Counted from the stretch's first letter, positions 1-14,099 are shown. The stretch: DNA of 60,000 nucleotides from Liolophura sinensis (GCF_032854445.1 NC_088303.1:14951501-15011500), one strand, 5' to 3'. Program-made: numbers and translations. The notes: a model not told the origin generated them from the letters alone.

Positions 1-1236
1 TCACATTACACAAGTGTAACGTTGGGTCGTCACATTAAGTTTCTTTTATTTTAAAAGTAATTGTAAATGTGAAAGTTTGTGTGGGCCCTGGTATTGTTTC
101 CTGCTAAAAACTGAGAAAAAAGTAAAACATTTTAATTAAGCAGAATACAGGGCTTCAGTTCCAAGTTTGCAAGGCGTATGTATGAAAGACGATTTGTTTG
201 TCTTTCGTCTGGGCATGCGCATTGATACGTAATAGAAACTACGATAAGGTTTATTCGGTGTAGGGTTTGTGTTACACCACGTCGATAAAGGAGCGCCCGG
301 GTTGAGAAGAATGAAATAGGATGAGAAAAACACGGAGAGTCTGATTGTCACTTATGCAGGTATAGCACATCAGTAAACATGTTTATCTATATAGAGAAGA
401 TGTATTTCAGCAAGGTTGAAGCGTATCCCAACTGGAAATTAATTTTTGTAGGCACAACACATTCACATGCACAGGTGGTGGTATGGTTTTACTGAACGTT
501 TCAAATGCCAGACGATCATTAAATTTAATCCATAACATAACCATATCCAGGGATTCCTGATTTGAACTAGACATGCTCACCTTTTCTTGAAACAATTATG
601 ATCACGTACATAAATTGGTAGACATTACGTATTCCTCTCTCTCTGACATTTGTCTCCATGTCAGCTGTCTGCTGCCGTCTGTATTAAATTTCGCTTAGCA
701 TGTGTTCCATAGCAGGTCATACATCAACGTCGTTTATTGAAAGTGATTTCCTAGACTTTGATCAAATTCTATCAATCTTAAAAACCTTCCATCGACTTCA
801 GCCAGATTATTGCTGGTACCGGCGATCAATACTATCATACTGAAATGGCTTATCGTGCACGTATCTCTGTTAAACTCTACGGTCTGTGAACGTGCTTTAA
901 TTTGCCCAGATTACCAGGCTTGGTAAAGGTTACGTGTCTCGCCATTATTACAATACTTCGGTCCTGGCTTATATATTTATATAGCCAAAGATGGACGTAT
1001 ACGAAAAGGCTTTGAGTTGAAAGTCAGTGCACCAATCTTCACGGAACCGCTATTATAGGTCTAACAATATAGAAAAGCCTTAACCTTTTGTTTTTTTTAG
1101 GAAGGCCTCAATCTTCCCACGTCCTCACTGATCGTGGGCTTTAATGACGATAAGCTATTGACAGTGCTCATGCAATTGTTTAAGCATGCAATAAAGGCCA
1201 CTTGTCTTTCACCAATATGGTGTGTGCTTATCTGCC
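1..1236. other. No gene recognised
   Basis: Only short open frames with no recognisable domain are present. I see no tandem repeat and no splice-bounded exon. Confidence 0.4.
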
Positions 1237-1385
1237 CGTCAGATGAGGGAAAGATCGTCAGTATCTTTTCAAAGGTCCGTGGTTTACCCTGGGCACTTTG
1301 ATTACTTCCACCCGTAAGAATGACCGCCTTCGTCTAGGTGAAAAACTCACCTAACTCACTCACCTTGTGTCAATAAATGTATAAG
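1237..1385 (+). repeat. SINE-like 3' fragment
   Basis: The block contains gggaaagatcgtcagtatc, then ggtccgtggtttaccctggg, then a cttccacccgtaagaatgacc segment and a degenerate taggtgaaaaactc tail. The same order of blocks recurs at 14322-14460, 56230-56390 and 59690-59800. It is a diverged copy without a recognisable 5' head. Confidence 0.5.
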
Positions 1386-2217
1386 TATGGTATTTTCATC
1401 TTACGGTGTCCACACACAATTATCTCACAAGATTTCTTTCGAGAATATTCTACAACTTATCAGTGAAGGAAATGTGGGTTCCTTTTTAAGCTTCACTGTC
1501 ATCAACAGACAGTTAGCGATTTATGTGTGACATAAACTCGGGCCTAAACTACATGTACTGTTCGGATTGATACCCAAAATGGAGTGTGTTATGTAGAACG
1601 TTGAGTGAGCATTTAATAACCACTACACATTTACGTCAGTGACAAGTCATCCACACTAGGCACCATACATGTACCGTAATCGATAACCATTTGCCTTGAA
1701 AAGTTCATCAATAATCATAGCTTGCTTTGCGTACTTTGAAAACTAACAAGTTCTTTCTATTAATCGTTTGTTTGCGTCCTGGCAACCACGCGCTCGATGT
1801 CTACGACAACGCCGAATGACAGAGCATAACAGTTTATAACATCAGTTACGGCTCACCCACAGTTTCCTGTCGATCGGTAATCTGATCATTTTGAGTTGAT
1901 ATTATAAGGAAAGCTCAGTGCCATTAGCTGATGTAGGGGACTTCATGGTGCTTCTAACTTTTCCATATCCTGAAGCAACGAGTTCTTTCACCTGAACATG
2001 GTCACTAGAAATTGGCCCGTCAATCATCAGCCGTGGCTGAGTGCTGTGAGGTATCGTGTGTTTCTGGGCTCAAGCAGATTGTTCTCAGAGCGTCGCCAAT
2101 CAGACAGGCTCAGATCAGCTGAAGTGTAGTCCAGTTAATATCGACATGATTTTCTTGTCATCAAAACTTCTAATTAGCCGTCTCAATAATTTATTTTAGG
2201 ACTTGTAGTAGCCAAAT

Positions 2218-2523
2218 TTAAAGCGAATTGATCGTTTTGTCAGGGTTTTGAACATATACAGGGTACAATCCTATAAATCGAACGGCCTCTGTCTGCTTCC
2301 TTTCTCGTAAATCTCCAATAACAGGCTGATTCGTGCTGTGCCTGTCTGAACTTTCCAGAGCAACCAGGAACCGGGCGCCAATTTCAACATAAGTGTCCTT
2401 CTTGTCAACCCAAGGACGACGTTCGAAATAGACCACGGAGCGAGTAACTTCCAAGGCAAGTGTAAAAGCGATATATGCCACAATGGTACATACATATGCA
2501 CCAAAAGACTTGAAATCTATAAT
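2218..2523 (-). CDS. Candidate terminal exon with one membrane helix, unidentified
   Basis: On the minus strand an open frame starts directly after a good splice acceptor (pyrimidine-rich tgtcttctcacaattacag, cag at 2526-2524) and reads 101 codons to a TAA at 2220-2218. An AATAAA signal follows on the same strand at 2195-2190, about 23 nt after the stop. The predicted piece begins IIDFKSFGAY and has one hydrophobic segment of about 22 residues (VCTIVAYIAFTLALEV). A charged tail follows (FERRPWVDKKD, later RERK). This layout would fit the last exon of a multi-exon membrane protein ending in a cytoplasmic tail. I do not recognise the family and see no upstream exon. The open frame continues upstream of the acceptor to an ATG at 2652, so an unspliced or chance frame is possible. 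The coincidence of acceptor, frame, stop and poly(A) signal is the only support. Confidence 0.35.
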   Translation of the reverse strand: MIDFKSFGAYVCTIVAYIAFTLALEVTRSVVYFERRPWVDKKDTYVEIGARFLVALESSDRHSTNQPVIGDLRERKQTEAVRFIGLYPVYVQNPDKTINSL

Positions 2524-2652
2524 CTGTAATTGTGAGAAGACACAATCGTAGTTTTTGGTAACAATTTCAAATTGCAGCAAAAGTGGAAAACTGAAATTTA
2601 TATGCTCCGTCTTTAAATGTAAAAGTGACATACAAAAACGTTTTAAAGCCAT

Positions 2653-5600
2653 TCCAAAAGAAATAAATTCAGGATTTTACTCGCGTCACGTGACAGCTAA
2701 GAGAGCTCAAACACCATTCTTTTCCGCTTGACTGGTCAGAAAAATGTCAGGATTTATCTCGAAACCCGGACCTAGCTATCTCAGGGGCCGAGAAACTATT
2801 GACCAAAGGGCAAAGCGTCTTGCTCTCTTGTGGGCCATGTTTTACTGAGGGTGGCGGGGAATTAAGAATCTATCCGATCTACTCCTTGGATAAATATGTC
2901 GAAGTTCCTCATAGCTTTGTATGGAGTAATTCCACCAATGAAAAACTCGCATTTATCTGCTCGAGGCTGCTGACTGGAAACAATTCCCTTTATTTTGGCG
3001 AACAAGAAGTTGGTTATCATTACCCGGTTTATTTTGTTTTGCTAAAACATTACAGATTTATTCCGCGCCGAGACATAACTCTTTTTCTATGCTAATCCGT
3101 AATTTCCTACAAAATTGAAAAACTGGAATTTGCAGATCCTTTTTTTTAAATTTTTGAGTCGAATGTGCAAATTTTTACAGTATCTTTTCATCAGTCACCT
3201 TAATTTCGATATCATAAGACGTGAAATTTTGATATCATAAGACGTGTCCTTTTTTCAATGAGGGCAGCAGATAATAACAAACTTTGCGTGGAAGTGACCA
3301 TTATGTTGAAGACACGGCTTTAACTAAACGCTGAAAGGCATCAATTTTAAGATTTTACTGAGATGGATAGTTCATTAAGAGATCTTTAACGCATCAGCTC
3401 TAAATAAATACAAGAATACGACGTAATGATAAATCCATCCTACGGTTATGGTTTTCTTTGCACTCACAGGAACCAGGCGGAAAAACAACAGCATTTGTCA
3501 TTTAGGTCCTTTGACTTTGAAGTCTAACATGAACAAACACGATAATTCTTTGTCCTTGAGTTACAGATGACCGGATGTTGGTCACCACCTGAAAGTCACG
3601 CCATCTATCGTATTTTAAGTAAATTCGCAGCTACTGTGCCACTACGGTGGGCGTTTGTCGTCACGTGACTGGAGACAATCACCGCCGTTCCAATAGCCAC
3701 AGTCAGGAAAAAACAAAAATTAGCCCAAATTTCGTCTGCTGCTTCCCCCCGCCCCCTCCCCCCCCCCGACCCAGGTACTAATATAAGTTCTAGCAATCCC
3801 ACATGTATGCGCTGGTTTGGGGGGTGTGGGTAGCGGTGGCACACTGAGGCGTTTTGAAAATAATTCTACTTATTAAGTTTAAATGCTCTTCAAATTTATT
3901 TTCACTGACCTCAAAATGTTAATGCGTACATACGAGACGGGTGTTTATTTGTTTAAGGGGATGTTACTGACAGGCAACGGGTTAATACAGAATTTGTCGA
4001 TGATCTGGGCAGTTTACTCCTAGGGCTTTATTGGCTATAAAAACCCCCGATATCCTCTGATATTAGCACGTATTGAGCACTCTCCATGGGCCTTGTACAT
4101 CCTGGTGTTATTGTCGGGGCTGAATAAGTTTACCTTGCGAGAACAAAAGATCGCTCTAAAGGGTGATTACAAAACCTCGTATTGGCGAGAGCATCCGGTA
4201 TTTGTGGTTCTAACGATCCGCCATAATGTGCCATTTCAGAATGAAAATAACACAGGTGACGAAGATTTTCATAGAACAACAATGCGTCTGTCATGACCAC
4301 CGTTCGCTTTTCTTTACGAAGCAGATAACTGATACGTTGAGGCAGAAATTCAGCGCCGAATCAGATTGCAATTGGTGGGTTCTGAGAACCCTTCCCACTA
4401 ATCAACATCATCATGCCATCCGAGTCACAGAACCTGTCACATTCTCTCATATTAATCTGAGTAAAACAGGACGAAGGGATTCTCAAATACCCATCAATAA
4501 AACGAAGCTATGCTAATATTATCTGAGACTTCACGGCATTGTTTTCAGAAATTGGTATCTTCGGTATAATCTACGTTCGTCAGTGTGCAATAAATATCGC
4601 CTCCTTAGACCTATTATATCCTGTAGCTGATCCAAAGCCAAAGTGACCATTATAGTCGCCACTGACCTTCAGGCTCTATCAATAACCACAGTCCGTAAAT
4701 GAAGTCCAATCTATCAAGTGGAAACAAGCATAAGTCACAACCATCAGCCCTGAATACCGACGGGCCCTTGACATGTGAGGTGAACGGAGGTGAAATCTTT
4801 GTTTGACATGAAGATTTATCTGATACTTTCCCATGTACACATCTATAGCAATAATGAAAGTGTTCGATCCAATCAGACCCGGAATGGAATAAAGTTAAAT
4901 TTTACAGCAATACCTCACGTGTATGTCTGTAATATGAGCGCTGGTCAAGATTTTTCTTTGTTGCCAAGATATATGAGACAAAATGGACATGGCTTACCGC
5001 TTGCATGGTGTTTTAAAAGGATTGATCTATGAGTTTTGGATGAGTTCAATCAGATTTGAGACTAAATGAAACAAAATTAAATTTACAACGTTGCCAAAAG
5101 GTGATGGTTGTATAGCCAGCGCTTTAGGATTTCTGCCACCAGTAAAACTGGTTGCAACTATTTAAGGGAAACTTTCTTGTGTATGGTGTTAAACAAAATG
5201 GTAAAATTACCAGAAATTAAAGATACATGTACAAAATCCTTATCTCTTGATTTGAAACAAAGCTTTGTTGCTGACGTCTCGAAGACGATGGCGACCGAAG
5301 AGAACAGCTACAAAAACATCAGAACCAATATGTACGAAAGCAAAACTGGAGACAGATATAACTGAAAGTTTTCCCGATGTATCTGTCAGTCAAGTGTCGA
5401 CTTTCTCAGCAATTTGTCGTCGTAAAAGAAACATATTCACAAAAGCAGAAGAAAGCTTACTTATGGGGTCAATTATGGAGGGAGGCTTAAGGTTCATTAA
5501 GAGGGATTTAAAACAAAAAGCGTACAGCGTGCTCAGCTGAAAGGTTAATGTTAATGTTTTAATCAGCACTTTCCGGTTGGGATTTTAACACCACCAAACT

Positions 5601-7940
5601 AACAATAATCCGTTCTCCTTAAGTGAGTTTAAGTGTGCGCAAAATGTCACTAAAGGGCATAACGGAACCATATTGTCTGGATATTAAGTCAGGTTTTCTA
5701 GACAAGTGCAATCCGGAACTCTGCCCACCACAGGTTAGGCGCCATCTATTCGCTACTGGCGTGGACAAGAGGAAAGGCGTTTCAACCATTTTAAGACTTA
5801 ATTCGCTGTTACTTTTATCCTGAAACAGGTTAACTGAATCAGATTGCTGACTACGGATAAGGGAAGAAGAGGGAGGAGGGTTAAGGCTCCAAGCAGTCAA
5901 AACGTTACGCTCAGCTGCCATGACAACATTAACTTTTATTATGCATTAGTGTAGTACAATTGCACGTCACGTTCAGGGCATGTGCGCAATCGTTTACACT
6001 TAGAAGGAAATCAAGGCATTCAGATGGAGATTGATATCCTTCAGAAGACCTTAATTCTCAGACTTAATGCAGAGTAATTTCAAACATTTTATCAATCATT
6101 TCACATGGCCTTTAATTGTCTTGCAAGGGTTTAACCTTAACGTGCGTTTATGCTTGTCAAATACATCAAGGAATTGATTGAGGTGTCCCGTGAACATTAT
6201 CACTGCTGAAGCTAGTATATAACGCAGTTTCATTAAATTCTGCTGAAGAAATGATCAAATACACAAATCTTCTTTAAAATCTATGATTGTTTGATTGTTT
6301 TCAGCTATTTGGTTTTAAAATCATTTAAGACCAATCCAATGGTCCCAGTGATTCCTCATGCATGTTTCTATGGCATTGAGGTTATAGTCTCAAACAATTC
6401 ATTGAATTGCGCACGGAAGGATAAGGCGATTATTTTAGCGTTGGTATGTTTGCGCTGGCTCAGAGAATACCGATATAGCGTGTTTCTGTTTGATCTATTC
6501 ACAATTAGGCAGCAAGGGCTAAAACTTCTCTTTAGGTTACACATGCGCAATCCAGGCCATGAAGAGTGAGGATCACTGGCTGGGTGACACTGCCACACAA
6601 ACATTGTTGAGACACTATAGTCTCTGCTCTGTTATTCTGCACCAAGATAAAATATATCCGATTTTTTATGTTTTGGATAGAACTGAAAATTGTTATTCCA
6701 GTGTTACTTCCCACCCTCTGGAGGTTACCAAGGTAACAAAATGCTATGACTTCACTTCCATCAACCACAATTCAAAAAATGGTGGTCATGCTAGGTTAAT
6801 TTTTTGTATGATGTAGAGAAAAATGCAAGCTGTATTTTGGTAGTATTATGCAACACGAAAGTTGGAGGATATATACTTTTGAGGTTGAAGTTGACAAATT
6901 TACTACATAAACAGTAAGCACAATCAGTTTGTTTGTGTCACCTTTAACACCACCTTAGATCTCTCTGAAAAATTCAAACGTCAAATAAATTGAACACGGC
7001 CATTCGAAGCAACCTGTGCTTTCGAAGAAATTGCCAGGCCGTCTAAAGCAATTTACTCTCTCTGGAGAGAGAGAGGTGTCGAGCTAACGGGACTCAGAAC
7101 GCGGCAGGCAAAGCTATGGCTTTATTAACCGCTTTTTGGCCAGCCAATATCCAGTGTAGATCTGGTTAGATGTATGTCAAGAGCTATCGTGTTTAAATAG
7201 GTTTCGGAGCTACAAGCTGACTGTCTGAGGCATGGCGAACACCGGGCTTGGGACAGGTGGTAATAGCACAGATGTCACGATAATGTCAGCGTCGACAGGG
7301 ATCGGAATATTTCTATCAAAGCTTCCATCTTGACTTCAAGGTCGTTCTCACAGGATTAATCTACTGCTTGATGTGTTCATGAGTATCGAAATGAAAATTA
7401 TTGATTCATTCAATCATTCCCTTCCTTGCTTCATTTATTTATTCGCTCATTCAATCGTCCACATTTAAATGCTTACTCTGCAGCCTGAAAGATTCAAATA
7501 GTATTGCACATTTGCCAGGCATTAAGGAAGGCAGTAGACATAACGTATTCTAAAGATGATTAATGCATGCACATTTCAAAAATATACTAACTAGGAAATT
7601 TTCTTTCTTCTTTTATTGAAAGCATGAACGACTCAATAATCTGTACGGAACAACAAGTACAGAATTCGCCCTTATCCATGGCTCTGCAAACATTAGCCGC
7701 CTTGGTATTCACTGCTTCGGACAGGAAGTGACGTACCCTTCGCCAACGCTCACCTCTAAAAATGTGGAATAAAGTTTTCTTCTTTTATTTGTTTTCCTGT
7801 AGTTGTTTGGTAAATTTAACATTAACACAACATTTTAAGAAATTCTAGACAACTGACGTCTCATAAATTGTGATTAATATCACTGCATATTTTACATAAC
7901 TCTTCTCACACCGTGGTGCCTTTAAGTTGCTACAGTCTTT
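2653..7940. other. Intergenic or intronic, no gene recognised
   Basis: All open frames are at most about 100 codons and match nothing I know. A 16-bp direct repeat (gatatcataagacgtg) lies at 3208-3223 and 3231-3246. A C-rich tract lies at 3747-3768. A perfect ct/ga hairpin (ctctctctggagagagagag) lies near 7060-7080. An ATTC-rich low-complexity stretch lies near 7400-7455. Confidence 0.4.
3745..3772. repeat. Poly-C tract
   Basis: A run of C-blocks (six or more, five, four, then eleven Cs, broken by single G or T) gives a G-quadruplex-capable minus strand. It is simple sequence with no gene attached. Confidence 0.6.
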
Positions 7941-7945
7941 AAGCA

Positions 7946-8045
7946 TTTACATGAACAGGTATATAAAACCCGGAGGTAAGTTGACAAAAATCCGGATTTC
8001 ACCGGTTATGTTTGATCATTTGTCAACTTTCACACAGATGCGTTG
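7946..8045 (+). repeat. Short dispersed repeat, family F
   Basis: It carries acccggaggtaagttgacaa, then ggatttcaccggttatgt, then gatcatttgtcaactttc. The same ordered blocks occur at 27860-27950, 40800-40915 and 49035-49135, and in reverse at 21370-21510, 46005-46130, 49435-49580 and 54385-54545. Confidence 0.55.
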
Positions 8046-8239
8046 ACTTTACTTTTTATGTTGTAGACTTTTGCATCATAATGTCGCAGTGCAGGTATAA
8101 TTAGAAGAACACAGCATGTTGTAATTTCTCCCTCCATCATCTCACTGTTGTGGCTGTGTGTTGGACAATTGACAACTGAGCTCAAAACCTGCTGACAATG
8201 AAAGCCCATATAGCACTTGCACTCTTTCAATTTACGCAT

Positions 8240-11200
8240 CCCGCATGAGGAGAAGAAACTATGGTTTTTCTTTTTTATTCATATATCTACAATGGTTTTG
8301 CTACCTATGCTGCTATCTTTCCCTACAAAAATTCTCCGATAGCGTGTTTGGATCAAAGTGTCATATTTCTGTTTTCATCTTGACCTGAAATCTGGGTATA
8401 AGTGTCAGCTCTGATTACCAAGATATTGGGGCCCTTTAGACCAAATCCTGAACACGAATTCTGGATAAAATTGTTGTGCGGAATTAAATATAAATGCAGT
8501 CATTTTTCCTAATGTGTGCGCCATTTTCCACAATTTACTACAAAATGATTACCAACAAATTATCGCTGGTGAAGTAGATCAATTCCTTTTTGCTTAAAGT
8601 CCACCTTCTTTAACATGAAACGAACGTCGAAATTATGAATGTGCTCATCTAAAACTCCACACAACATTTTAGGTTGAGTTGCAAACTGCTTGGTTTTACT
8701 CATCGCTAAAATTAAAACATCAAAACCCTGAGTTTATTAAACGTCTTGGCTTCGAAGCCCTTTACACCCATGCGAAAATGGAGCACCAATTACAGTCGAC
8801 CTTTTAAGCACACAGTTCATCTCACTGTAAAAGTAATGTGAATTTTGATTTCATTAATAAAATTCGCCTTAACTATATTCCATGAAACTAATTGGATACT
8901 GTGTATTCCACAATGTCACCAACGAGTATCATTAACGCCTATGGTGATTTCTGTAATAGACGAAACATCAAAGATGACATTTCATTAGAATCTTGATCGT
9001 CTAAGATTTTTATGATTTATGGGAAAGAGTGAAAAATAAACTTACCGTATGTAATATAATAACACATATATACGTATCAAGAGTAAAATGATGCAGGTGT
9101 TTATCAACTTTACACTGATATTATACTATACATATCATATTATTTATCGCTATATACTGTATGCACCAGAAGGTTTCGCATATTTGACAATGGTCTGGTT
9201 TACAGATGGGAAGAATGGTTCCGAGACTGGAGAAACAAAAGTTTTTAACTGTTGTTAATAACAAATCGCTTTTAGCAGCACAGATCATTGTTGGGATTTA
9301 CAAAAAATTTAACGGGTATATTACACATTAGTTGATGTGGAGCTGTCGGCTCTTTCAAAGATCAGTTTTTTACCTTTTAGATCAAGAAATGACACAAAAA
9401 TTGTGATAATTACAACATGGTTCTGCATCTCAACAAAATACTGAAAAAGGTATGGTTTTTAGGCATGAAATCTCCTAGAACGAAATCGAAACTTGGCATT
9501 TACGCTGTCGATTCGATAAACAAAGCGCACCGGCAATTTGTAGACCTTAACAAATTTAAAAGGCTAATTCTCCGAGAATTACCTAAAAAAAGCAAAAATC
9601 AACATGTTTTTTTACCTTAAAAATTACTATGTAAACTTAAATCTTCTTTCAAATGGAAACTTTACATGTAAGGTTATCTATTCTTTCGTAGCTCTTTTTT
9701 TGTAATTACTAAACATTTACACACTGTAAATTGAACTTGCGTCTCCAGTGGAAACAGTAATCAAAAAGCTATTGCATGTTTCCCGTCTATGCCGTACTCA
9801 ACTCATTCTTCTCACTGAACAACATGGAATACATGTATGCAACTGGGCAAGTCTTTATGCGCTCTCTGTGCACTAACAGAACATCACTCAGAGCTAGTTG
9901 CTCCATCACAACAATTGATCATATCTGTTTGCATTCTTACATCACCAGTTCATGTCACTATCTCGCACCTTGCTATACTGGCTGTTCTGCATGACTGACA
10001 CCGACTGCATGGAATACCAAGTGTTCTCGTTTTCCCGCACAACAAGCCATTTCTCTCCTTCCAAACTCCCTTCCACTTCGGGGATTATCAGCAGGCGGGT
10101 GTTCTATTTTCGTCTCAGATCTCCAGTTTCTGAAGACAGTTACTGGAAATGTTCACCCTCAAAGGTTTTATGCAAAACGACCTCCTTTAAGAAAGATATT
10201 TCACAATATTGCACATTTTCACTGGTTCCCATTGCTTTCTCTACGAAATTCGAAGGTAAAGACTTTATCTACTTGATGTTGAAAATTGCAGATCTCTTGG
10301 GAGAATATCAAGGGAATATCACGCAACCAAGGGGTAAACACAACCAACACGATCCCAACCTAGTCTATGTATAACTTATCATTCGGAATCTTCCAGACTT
10401 TCTCATTTATTAGGGATAAAAGGCTGCTATAAGTGATCTTTCTCATCTCATGATATATTCTGCACATATCGTAGTAATTAGTAATCTTTTCGACATCGTC
10501 AGTCTCATAATATCCTCGTATGTACGGCATGGCCGTAAGAATCAACACATTTGACATCGCTTTCTGCACATGTATTCTTTTACATGCCGCATCAATGAGC
10601 AGATTTACTACCATCTCCTTGAACAAGGTGAACAGTAAACGTCTTATTGGGTAACGCATACAGGGTTTAGTGAGTTGTTTTTATCCATAGTTTGTTGTCT
10701 AAAAAAAGGACAACGAATTCATGGCTTTGCCCCGATGATCTCTGAGCAACCAGAGGTGATTACGTCACAAGCTGACAATGAATTGTTGCCTTGCCTGAAG
10801 TTTTACCCTTAGGTGTTTTAAGGTTTTCGCTTGTAGCCTTCTACGGTTTATGGATTAAATGCCACAGATGCTTTCCTAGTGTAAAGAATCACTTCAGAGG
10901 CACCTAATCATAAGTCTTTGTATCTGGTATTAAACCTCGATACAGGCGCCAGAATATGGGGTGTACAACGGAAATAAGATTGCGTTGGCTGCACATGCAA
11001 TATAACAGGTATCTAATTCTCCATCTATGGTTTACATAAAGAAAGCTCCTGCTATCCTCCTGAGATCGAGACGGGAGAGTCTTCTGTTGATCTGCCATGT
11101 ATCGCAGGGAGTGCAAAGTGCAGGGCTTGGGTGTCAAATTGACCTTTATCGATCATAAAATTATCGATTTCGATAAATGATTTATCCACATGCATAATTC

Positions 11201-13190
11201 TTGTGGCCTTGTTTAGTTAGTTAAACACACGGGACGTCTTCGTTGTCGTGTCCTTAAATGTTTAAGCGTGAGGCCACGTGAACGTCACATTTTGTATGTG
11301 GGGTAATTTGGGGATTTTGTCACAGAGACATTGATGGACGATGCTAACCCGGAAGAGAGAACTTACACAGGTGTACCACGTTGGAAGTCTGCACGTTCTT
11401 CTTTTAAAGATGACAGCTCATGATTCATTTCCTTTCAAAACGGGTATTTAAATATACATAATTCTACAAGGAATCGATATAAAATAGTTATAATTATATA
11501 ACAATGATTTTTTTCACGATAGCTCAAGTGATAGAAGCAGAGAGGCACTGGGGTTCGGCAGGATTAGCATATACCAGACACTGTCATACACACTACACAA
11601 GCTGTAATCACATTTCAGGACGTGAACCGAAACACAGCGTTCCATGCAAATCAAGTCATGCGAGTCTGTGCTGTACTTTCGCGCTCATATGCCTATGCGC
11701 TACATGTACATAGAGAATATTGCTCAGGGAATAACGAATCTGACAACAGTCGCTTGTTGGTATTAGCATAGAGTTTGAGCCTTTATGACATGTTGTGGCC
11801 AAATCCGCTACACATGAGGCATCACAGAGGATGAAAATTTAAAAAATGCCTAAGAGTACAGATGCCAAGAAAAAAATATCAGCTGGAGGAGTTTTCGATA
11901 ATTCAAGTAGCTTGAATAGAAAAGCCTACTTCCTTCGAGACAATCTTGCTTGCAGCAAGATTCAAATATGGGTTTAAAAGCTTCAACTCGTGTAAAGCAT
12001 GCTGACGTTCAACCCAAGCTACGAACCGAGGTGGGAAATAAGTTTGTCAGGACTGGATGAAATGTGTTTAAACACAGCGCGAATTTGGTCTTCAGTTTTT
12101 AACAAGAACGGGTTCCTGTAGAATAGCCTTTCTCGCCTATGTGGATAAGATTTCAAAGCCCTGGTAGCCCTTTCTGTCCGTGATATGTTACGTCCTCAAA
12201 ATGTTTTATCGGCGGAATGTCGAGCCATGCAATTTGCTGATGTAAACTTCCTTCATAACGTTAGGAAAGCACCCGGTTTGTGACTCCTAAAAAGACAACA
12301 CAAATTATTTTGCTAGATAGAATGTCATCCCTCAGGTGGAGTGTTTTGTCACGTAATAGACCAACTGTTATGAAGAATCTTATATGTTGCGAACAAATTC
12401 CGGGATGAAATTTTACCCCTTACCCACTCTTTACTAGCAATACAAGTAGTCCAAATTTAAATGGCACAGAGTCTCTCACTTTCCCAGTCTGCAGCCTTAA
12501 AAGGCTCATAAAATTTTTGCTTTCAAATTAATTATTTTGTTTTTTTTTATATTATTTTATTATTACTCAGACCGTTGCACATTCTACACAATTATGCAGC
12601 GTTACCATGGAAACTGAAAATGTGCTCTGTTTGGAAGCAATTTTACAAAGACAAAACTCAATGTAATGATAAAATCTTCCCCAAATTGCTGCAAACCATA
12701 AACGCATATTAGATGAAGGCGTATGCATGTTTTATCCTTTAGATACTGGAACCAATCCTGTGATCCTGTTTTCAACGGCAACGATATCCAGATTGCATTG
12801 CAAATTTTTACCAACGTATAAAAAGACATTTATTATTCCGCTGAGGATAGTTTGAATGTCTGTATTCGCATTTCCTGACTGTCTCTAATCTACTAAAAGC
12901 CCCTGGCAGATCGCGGTGATCTGTGCTGTGGGCGGATGAATTGACAACCATCCGACCACCAACGACAACAGTATCCAGCATCTAGAGCTTACTGCCAGCC
13001 CATCAATATTCATGAGTGAACAAGGTCGATGCCGGTAACTGTAGTGGTACACCAAGCCGAGTATGACTTTGTAATGGCCAAACAGCTGTACCTTCTGTTT
13101 CTTCCTTTTTTCCATTTGGAATAGTTACTGATAAAGAAAGTGGCTAAAATAAAATAAAGTGTGAGTTTTCTCCGGAAGGGTGATGGACGA
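8240..13190. other. No gene recognised apart from one weak open frame
   Basis: The sequence is AT-rich and mostly unique. A possible tail of repeat family F (gttttacccttaggtgt) is at about 10800. I found no exon with recognisable domain or splice context outside the weak frame at 10360-10659. Confidence 0.35.
10360..10659 (-). CDS. Unassigned 99-codon open frame
   Basis: An ATG-to-stop frame encodes a basic, mixed helix-like peptide (for example EMVVNLLIDAACKR and YYETDDVEKITNYYDMCR). Its composition is less biased than most chance frames here. I see no domain, signal peptide, membrane helix or convincing splice sites. It may be a chance frame; I list it because its composition is protein-like. 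Confidence 0.15.
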   Translation of the reverse strand: MRYPIRRLLFTLFKEMVVNLLIDAACKRIHVQKAMSNVLILTAMPYIRGYYETDDVEKITNYYDMCRIYHEMRKITYSSLLSLINEKVWKIPNDKLYID

Positions 13191-13217
13191 AAGAGGGAGG
13201 GGGAGGGGGAGGGGGCA
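13191..13217 (+). repeat. G-quadruplex-type G-run
   Basis: Four or more runs of three to five Gs are separated by single A residues (gggagggggagggggagg and on). That is an intramolecular G-quadruplex consensus on the plus strand, with no gene adjacent. Confidence 0.6.
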
Positions 13218-13496
13218 TGGCAAAGGTAGATGCAGAGAAAATAAGCAGCTTAAATGCTTCAATTGGAATGGACAGGGACAAGTTTTTCTGAACATACAGC
13301 GTATCGTTCTTCTTGGAAACGAGTTCTATACGACTAGAAATCTTTGGGAATGTATTGTAAGATGTTAAGTGGACTCTGAACTTAGCTTCGTACACATATT
13401 GGTGCGAAATTATCTTTGCCTCTTAAATGATACTTTGAGATGTAATGAGCTAAAACACGACGCCATGCACAGAAACCCAGTAATCACGACTGTGCG

Positions 13497-13650
13497 ACCG
13501 CTTCGGTGGCCTAGTGGTTAGATCATCCGCCTCGAAGTCAGGAGACCTCGAATCAAACCTGCCATGGGCCAGGTGAAACTAAAGAATTTAGATATGATAC
13601 ATGTTGCTGCCTCGCTGGACATACACAGGTCAGAGCAAGGAAACAATACA
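13497..13650 (+). repeat. tRNA-derived SINE with A and B box
   Basis: The head resembles a tRNA: an A-box-like tggcctagtggttagatc at about 13507-13524, then a B-box-like gacctcgaatcaaacct at about 13544-13560. The spacing is about 35 nt, as in tRNA-derived SINEs. A conserved-looking tgttgctgcctcgctgg block follows near 13603-13619. No intact acceptor stem or CCA end is present, so it is a SINE rather than a functional tRNA gene. Confidence 0.6.
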
Positions 13651-14099
13651 GATATATGATTTATTTTCAATCATATTGATTTCTTATTAAGAAATTACTC
13701 TAAGATAAGAAGGAAGTAAATACAGGGAGCATATAATGACTTACAAGCTGAATTCATTTTCAGAGTTAATTCAATTAGCATATACACCAGCCGTTCTATT
13801 CACGATAGATCTCCTGGGTCTCTTCACCACTAAACAGTATTATTCTAACAGTCTTTTTGGACAAATTTTAATTTCAAGCGTACATCTCACCCTAAAACTC
13901 ATCGCCTATCGGGCTTCGTTTATATTCAAGTCACTGATGTCTAGATCCCAAGAGTAAGCCTCATTTGTGCGAACAATTCTGGCAATGCCTTTTGGTGGTG
14001 TCCACCAATCAAACCAAGCATCAGTGGCGAAAAAAACTATAAAAGAATTCATGATTAACTTTGGATATATGATTTCTGTAGAGGGACTGAAAAGTTCCT

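Noticed and set aside
9952-10374. 140-codon plus-strand frame
   Set aside because: Ser/Thr/Phe-rich with no motif and no splice or promoter context I could see; likely chance.
13497-13570. tRNA gene
   Set aside because: A and B boxes are present but there is no matching acceptor stem and a SINE body follows.
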